Source: Phocaeicola_A sp964444735 (lineage in GTDB: Bacteria; Bacteroidota; Bacteroidia; Bacteroidales; Bacteroidaceae). Taken from it: a DNA stretch of 30,425 nt. Every line of letters starts with the position of its first letter. Positions within the stretch are counted from its first letter, which is position 1. Positions 26,736 to 30,425 of the stretch are shown here, piece after piece. The DNA is taken from the NCBI GenBank assembly GCA_964444735.1, contig CAYUIJ010000017.1:1-30425 (forward strand), written 5' to 3'. The translations under genes and the position numbers were made by a program. The notes under the pieces were generated by a model. That model saw only the letters and a program-made list of their open reading frames with translations. It ran no database searches and had not been told where the DNA came from.

Positions 26736-27539
26736 TCAGTCTTTTGAAGTTGAATGATATTTTAAAATCATATCCAGTAAAGAAATGGCCGCGTTTTCCA
26801 TCTGTGCATTTATTGATTCTATTCTTGACAGAATATAGTTATAGAAGATTTGCAATATCAGAGCAACAATCAATCCGAATATAGTAGTAATCAATGCCAC
26901 CTTCATACCGCCTGCCACTATTGCCGATGACATTTCTCCTGCACTTTCTATATCGTCAAAAGCCATTACCATACCTATTACGGTACCTAAGAACCCCAAT
27001 GAAGGAGCTATGGTTATGAATAAAGTTATCCACGAACAGCCTTTCTCCAGATAACCGGATTGTACTGTTCCATAATTCATGATAGAACGCTCTATCACAT
27101 CAATGCGTTCATTAATTCTCAACAGTCCCTGATAACAAATGGAAGCAACCGGACCACGTGTGTTCCGGCACAAGTCTTTTGCTCTTTCTACATCCTTATC
27201 CTGAAGTGATTTTTCTATTTTTTCCAATAAACGTTTAGAATCTGTATCGGCAAGGCTTAAATAAATAATACGCTCTATACACAGAGCCAGACCGAACGCC
27301 AGAACAATAGCTATTAACGACATAAAGCCGGCATTGCCTTCTATGAACTTTTCTTTCAAAACCTGATGGAATCCTACAGAAGGAGCCACCTCGTCCATTT
27401 CTATCCGTTCATTTAAAAGAGAATCTACTATTATTACAGAATCACCGGCAATTGATGTTTCTTCTTGTGCATAAACAAACGTATCACCCAATATCACAAA
27501 AAGAGCAACTGCCAGAAAGCCTATTATCAGTTTTTTCAT
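26736..27539 (-). CDS. MotA/TolQ/ExbB proton channel family protein
   Basis: A 267-residue inner-membrane protein that forms the pentameric stator around the ExbD dimer. From the start MKKLIIGFLAVALFVIL it has an N-terminal leader (to FVYAQEE), a periplasmic stretch, a first membrane helix (GFMSLIAIVLAFGLALCIE), a long cytosolic loop (SLQDKDVERAKDLCRNTRG) and two final helices with the family signature (LFITIAPSLGFLGTVIGMV, then MKVALITTIFGLIVALILQ). The leader plus extra periplasmic region is a Bacteroidetes form. The frame is open ten codons further upstream, but this ATG gives a proper leader. It heads the four-gene operon behind the promoter at 27677-27708. Confidence 0.9.
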   Translation of the reverse strand: MKKLIIGFLAVALFVILGDTFVYAQEETSIAGDSVIIVDSLLNERIEMDEVAPSVGFHQVLKEKFIEGNAGFMSLIAIVLAFGLALCIERIIYLSLADTDSKRLLEKIEKSLQDKDVERAKDLCRNTRGPVASICYQGLLRINERIDVIERSIMNYGTVQSGYLEKGCSWITLFITIAPSLGFLGTVIGMVMAFDDIESAGEMSSAIVAGGMKVALITTIFGLIVALILQIFYNYILSRIESINAQMENAAISLLDMILKYHSTSKD

Positions 27540-27676
27540 TGATTTATATTTTAATGAATTAAAAAACATTCACCTCAAAATCTAACAATACATTATCAAA
27601 AAGATACGAACGTTTCTCAAAAAGAGTTTTTATTCATTTACTTCGGTTCTTTCACATCAATATGGAAAATAAGATT

Positions 27677-27708
27677 CAAAGGTACAGCATGTTTTTGAAA
27701 TTCACAAA
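27677..27708 (-). promoter_or_regulatory. Promoter of the ExbB-ExbD operon
   Basis: On the minus strand, TTTG (27705-27708) and TACCTTTG (27677-27684) match the Bacteroides -33 and -7 boxes with the ideal 20-base spacer. Transcription would start near 27670, leaving a leader of about 130 bases before the ExbB start. Confidence 0.7.
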
Positions 27709-27865
27709 TTTAAATTAATTTGATAAATCAGCTCTTTATCAACACTGTTCATGCTGTTTATTCACTGCAACAGATTACAAGTCCACCGTTTAGCATATTA
27801 TGTTATAAGCCAATATTATGAATCACCTTTTTTACTTATAGCACAAAAAACGAATATAATATAAA

Positions 27866-27883
27866 CGTGGGTCTGATATAAGC
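27866..27883. repeat. 18-base repeat, copy 2
   Basis: CGTGGGTCTGATATAAGC matches the sequence at 6711-6728 in 17 of 18 positions. It ends 8 bases before the start codon of the 55-residue small protein, so it may be part of its leader or a scar of an insertion. Confidence 0.45.
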
Positions 27884-27891
27884 GAAATTGC

Positions 27892-28059
27892 ATGGCAGAT
27901 GATTTCTTCAAGAAATTTTCAATGCAGCAGGAGAAATATATGGCTGAGGAGAATTTGGAGGTTATTCCGGCTTGTGGAATCGTTGATGCGGAAAAAAATC
28001 TTGTCACTGCCTTGTTTTGGCAGTCAGCAAGAGTATATTTGCCGTATGTCAAACCATGA
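27892..28059 (+). CDS. Small hypothetical protein (55 residues)
   Basis: The frame MADDFFKKFSMQQEKYMAE continues to LFWQSARVYLPYVKP and stops at TGA. It is below the length that most gene finders accept, but the composition is protein-like (charged amphipathic start, aromatic C-terminus) and the stop overlaps the ATG of the zinc-ribbon gene in an ATGA arrangement, which supports real translation. An in-frame stop lies 15 bases upstream of the ATG, so the start is well bounded. No family is recognised and no membrane helix is seen. It could be a small regulator or toxin/antitoxin-like partner of its neighbours; that is speculation. Confidence 0.55.
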   Translation: MADDFFKKFSMQQEKYMAEENLEVIPACGIVDAEKNLVTALFWQSARVYLPYVKP

Positions 28060-28298
28060 ATAAAATACAAATGATACGCGGAACAACTAAATTCAAATGC
28101 CCGAAGTGCGGCAGGATATTCAGGGGGCCGGACGTTGAATGGAACGCCGCCTCGCTCAGTGCTCCGATGCCCTGTCCGGAGTGCGGGACTGAAAGTCCGG
28201 CAATCAAAGACAGGCTGTCGGGCGGCAAGGGAATGTGGTGGCTCCTGTCATTAGGCGGACTGATATACCTGACAGGCCGCCTGAGAGACCGGAACTGA
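28056..28298 (+). CDS. Zinc-ribbon membrane protein (80 residues)
   Basis: Counting from the ATG that overlaps the small gene's stop (MNKIQMIRGTTKFKCPKCG), the protein has a zinc ribbon formed by CPKC (residues 15-18) and CPEC (residues 40-43), a linker rich in glycine, and one membrane helix (residues 60-73, MWWLLSLGGLIYLTG) followed by a basic tail. It would sit in the inner membrane with the ribbon probably in the cytoplasm. The frame is open 13 codons further upstream without support. Zinc ribbons joined to a membrane anchor may sense or tether partners. Its specific role is unknown; the structured RNA at 28302-28420 follows almost directly. Confidence 0.72.
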   Translation: MNKIQMIRGTTKFKCPKCGRIFRGPDVEWNAASLSAPMPCPECGTESPAIKDRLSGGKGMWWLLSLGGLIYLTGRLRDRN

Positions 28299-28301
28299 TT
28301 A

Positions 28302-28420
28302 TCCTCCTTAGGCCTGTAATTTTCCGGCATTCCGGTTCATGGCCCGCAGGAGCCAAGGCTAAGGGCCTCAATGATGACGGGGGTTTACAGGCTGCGGATT
28401 GTCAGCAGGCTTAAGGAGGA
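28302..28420 (+). ncRNA. Candidate structured RNA or large inverted-repeat element
   Basis: Two nested stems enclose about 120 bases: TCCTCCTTA (28302-28310) with TAAGGAGGA (28412-28420), and GCCTGTAA (28312-28319) with TTACAGGC (28385-28392). Between them are further hairpins: CCGG-CATT-CCGG (28324-28335), GGCCC (28341-28345) with GGGCC (28363-28367) around an inner AGC/GCT stem, and CTGC (28392-28395) with GCAG (28405-28408). The whole forms a multibranch layout. The right outer arm is a perfect Shine-Dalgarno sequence masked by the left arm. It could be a regulatory RNA leader, a terminator for the zinc-ribbon gene or the remains of a small mobile repeat. No known RNA family was recognised. 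Confidence 0.45.
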
Positions 28421-28583
28421 AATTTCTGAAAAATCTAGGTTAAACTATGTTAAACGGGGGGGGGTAATAATAAAACGCTAATTTTGCATGACGAAACATC
28501 CGGGGGCGGGCAGACCTGCCGCCTGTTTTAGGATAAGGGACGGATAGAACTAAAATTATGGAATCTTTTTATGTGTACTAAAA
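28421..28583 (+). promoter_or_regulatory. GTPase promoter region with G9 tract and tandem heptamers
   Basis: TAATTTTG at 28479-28486 fits the -7 box. Upstream are two copies of GTTAAAC (28439-28445 and 28449-28455), ten bases apart, then a run of nine G (28456-28464). No TTTG -33 box is seen, so the heptamers or a bound activator may replace it. After the predicted start, a GC-rich hairpin lies at 28505-28523 (GGCG with CGCC, and GCA with TGC inside) followed by TGTTTTA, which could act as an attenuator. The leader to the GTPase ATG is about 90 bases. Confidence 0.45.
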
Positions 28584-30374
28584 ATGGAAAGACCGGTTAA
28601 TGATAAAAATTTAATACTCCAAAAAGATATTGAGAATGCATACAATAAATTAAGGGATATCCTGCATAATGCCAGGCAAGACGTTTTGAGACTGAAAGGA
28701 GTTGACTCTTCTTTCAACACCATTAAGCATACTATTGAAGAGGCTCTCAATGCTCAGATAGGGTTGGCTGATAAAGAGCTGTCAAAGGCTTTAAGTGAAA
28801 CAGTATGGGACAATTTTGTAGTCGCATTCTTTGGAGAAACCGGTGCGGGCAAAAGCACCATTATTGAAACCTTCCGTATCTTGTTTGACAAGGACAGACA
28901 GAAAGAAGACGGGCTCATTGTAGGAGATGGCAGGTCTGATTTTACCAAAACCTACGAAGAATACAGGATGTCTATAAAAGGCTGTAAGTTTACACTGATA
29001 GATATGCCTGGCATAGAAGGTAATGAGGATGAGTTTAAGGATGTCATTCAGACTGCACTCCATAAGGCTCATTGCATATTTTATATACAAGGCCATAATA
29101 AAAAGCCCGAAGAGGCCACAGCCAAGAAAATGAAGAAATATCTTGGGGACTGGGTTAAGGTATATTCCGTTTATAATGTGCGTGGCGATGTCAGTAGCTA
29201 TGATGAAGAGGAAGAGCGTGAAACTCTTCTGACTGATGGCCTTATGAAAGCCGAAAGACTCATTCAGACAGAGTTTAAGAAAATATTTGGCGATGTATAT
29301 GCCGGGCATGTTACTTTACAGGCCCTTTTGGCAATGTCTGCTAAGGCGGAATTCTCAAAACAGCGTAAAGACCTGATCAAAACCCAACAAAAGCTGATTA
29401 AATATTTCGGGAATTCAGACAGAATCATGAAATTTAGTCAGTTCCAGGCTCTGATTAATCTTGTAGAGCAGAAAGCGTCTAATTTTAAGCCCGAGATTAT
29501 TGAGGCCAATAAACAGAAAATGATATCGCTGGCGAATCAGAGCTCCAATAAAATCTCTTATGTCGTGGAAGAGCAGAAAGATAGTCTGAATAGATTGAAA
29601 GACAAACTGAAAGAAGTGGAGGGGGAAGTATGTGGTTATCTTGATTTGGCTCGTATGAATATACAGAATAAGTCAAAGAATGCGATAGATCGTATATATG
29701 GCAGACTTAAAAACGATGTTTTCAAGTTGATAGACGACAATGTGATGACCATTGAGGCTCAAGTTAAGATTATACAAAGGGATTTATTAGATGAACTTGA
29801 CACCCGTATAAGAAACATTGTCCGTGGGGAGCTTTTATCTGCAAGTAATAAAGCAGAACGGAAAATCAAAGAACTTGATGGCATTCGTCTGGCTCCCATC
29901 AGTTTCCGTGAAAATGCCGGCATTGGTTCAGAAATAGACTTCAGTGGAGCATTGTCTGAACTGGATGTCAGTCTTGATGATGTATTAGAATGGACGGGCA
30001 AAACGGCAGGGACAGCAGCTACAGGAGCTTTGATAGGCTCAGTAATTCCCGGAGTGGGTACTCTTATTGGCACCGTTGCTGGAGGAATAATAGGCGGAAT
30101 AGCGCATGCGTTCAGCGGTGATAGTGGTAGAGCAAATGCCAGGAAAAGCGCTTCTGACGCTATCGAAAAGGCAAAGAAAAAAACGAAAGGAGATAGTGAA
30201 AAAGCATTGAATCCTGTATTGGAAGATATTGAAGATCAAAAGAGAAAGCTCAAAAATGCGGCAAGGCAGGGTTTGCACAGTATAGAGGAACTGAATGACT
30301 CTGTTGACAGCTTTGGTAATGAGATAGAGGATTATGTGAAACAATTGAAAAATAACAAATATGGAAGAATTTAA
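28584..30374 (+). CDS. Dynamin-like large GTPase with C-terminal glycine zipper
   Basis: A 596-residue protein. A helical start (residues 1-75) precedes the GTPase domain: P-loop GETGAGKS at 84-91, G3 DMPG at 140-143 and, in place of a standard NKxD, YNVRGD at 197-202. Residues 250-435 are mostly helical with coiled-coil-like charge patterns (VVEEQKDSLNRLKDKLKEV), and residues 473-508 form a glycine zipper (GALIGSVIPGVGTLIGTVA) able to enter a membrane. The tail (520-596) is again charged and helical. Such a layout is that of bacterial dynamin-like and LeoA-like proteins that act on membranes; I cannot assign a named family. It overlaps the following gene by 14 bases, so a partner subunit is likely. 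A role in phage defence, secretion or membrane repair is inference. Confidence 0.82.
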   Translation: MERPVNDKNLILQKDIENAYNKLRDILHNARQDVLRLKGVDSSFNTIKHTIEEALNAQIGLADKELSKALSETVWDNFVVAFFGETGAGKSTIIETFRILFDKDRQKEDGLIVGDGRSDFTKTYEEYRMSIKGCKFTLIDMPGIEGNEDEFKDVIQTALHKAHCIFYIQGHNKKPEEATAKKMKKYLGDWVKVYSVYNVRGDVSSYDEEEERETLLTDGLMKAERLIQTEFKKIFGDVYAGHVTLQALLAMSAKAEFSKQRKDLIKTQQKLIKYFGNSDRIMKFSQFQALINLVEQKASNFKPEIIEANKQKMISLANQSSNKISYVVEEQKDSLNRLKDKLKEVEGEVCGYLDLARMNIQNKSKNAIDRIYGRLKNDVFKLIDDNVMTIEAQVKIIQRDLLDELDTRIRNIVRGELLSASNKAERKIKELDGIRLAPISFRENAGIGSEIDFSGALSELDVSLDDVLEWTGKTAGTAATGALIGSVIPGVGTLIGTVAGGIIGGIAHAFSGDSGRANARKSASDAIEKAKKKTKGDSEKALNPVLEDIEDQKRKLKNAARQGLHSIEELNDSVDSFGNEIEDYVKQLKNNKYGRI

Positions 30375-30425
30375 TATTGCAAGCAAGAGAACCGCCAAGC
30401 TGGCTTCCTTGAAACGTCTGTTGGA
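30361..30425 (+). CDS. Start of a gene overlapping the GTPase gene (partial)
   Basis: An ATG at 30361, inside the last codons of the GTPase gene in another frame, opens MEEFNIASKRTAKLASLKR and runs to the window end without a stop. The 14-base overlap suggests coupled translation. The visible 21 residues are basic and helical. Paired dynamin-like proteins are known in bacteria, so a second GTPase or an associated helical subunit is a reasonable guess, but nothing here proves it. Confidence 0.6.
   Translation, partial: MEEFNIASKRTAKLASLKRLL

Larger units (their letters stand above)
27540..27891. other. Divergent intergenic region
   Basis: About 350 bases without a gene between the minus-strand ExbB operon and the plus-strand small-protein genes. 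It carries the ExbB promoter and, at the right end, copy 2 of the 18-base repeat. No clear promoter for the rightward genes was found; the sequence before them is A/T-rich. Confidence 0.45.

Noticed and set aside
28447..28467. Six-codon frame (MLNGGG) spanning the G9 tract, as a possible leader peptide
   Set aside because: Too short to judge, and it would lie upstream of the likely transcription start of the GTPase gene.

Overview
The window looks like a Bacteroidales chromosome, most likely Bacteroides or Phocaeicola. The basis is the gene set (ATP-dependent pckA, a signal-bearing ExbB with two ExbD proteins, many TonB-type and lipoprotein-type leaders), the near absence of Shine-Dalgarno sequences, and several TAnnTTTG -7 boxes typical of Bacteroides promoters. 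No rRNA, tRNA or CRISPR array was seen.

Region 1 (1-10.9 kb, + strand) is the distal part of a capsule or O-antigen-type polysaccharide locus. It holds the tail of a thiamine-diphosphate enzyme, a non-hydrolysing UDP-GlcNAc 2-epimerase, a GT2 glycosyltransferase, a Wzy/ligase-like membrane protein, a polysaccharide pyruvyl transferase, a GT4 glycosyltransferase and a DUF1972-type GT4 glycosyltransferase. The genes are AT-rich and most are separated by debris: decayed IS982, IS66 (twice) and IS1595 transposases, an acyltransferase C-terminus and a shattered helicase at the right edge. The locus therefore appears to have grown by repeated gene replacement.

Region 2 (10.87-16.9 kb, - strand) is a tightly spaced chromosomal block read radA, FAD-dependent dehydrogenase, LuxR-type regulator with a degenerate receiver, TonB-dependent receptor. 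Region 3 (17.0-19.25 kb, +) starts with decayed sequence, followed by a two-gene unit for an apparently exported flavin-reductase/monooxygenase-like lipoprotein and an exported flavodoxin. Region 4 is pckA (+) and, convergent to it, an M16 zinc peptidase (-). Region 5 (25.2-27.5 kb, -) is an ExbB, four-helix membrane protein, ExbD, ExbD operon with a good Bacteroides promoter.

Region 6 (27.89 kb to the right end, +) is the most unusual part. It has a 55-residue small protein overlapping an 80-residue zinc-ribbon membrane protein, then a potentially highly structured RNA, a promoter region with a G9 tract and tandem heptamers, a 596-residue dynamin-like GTPase with a C-terminal glycine zipper, and an overlapping gene that runs off the window. 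This is the best candidate for an undescribed system (possibly membrane remodelling or defence). Its function is inference only.
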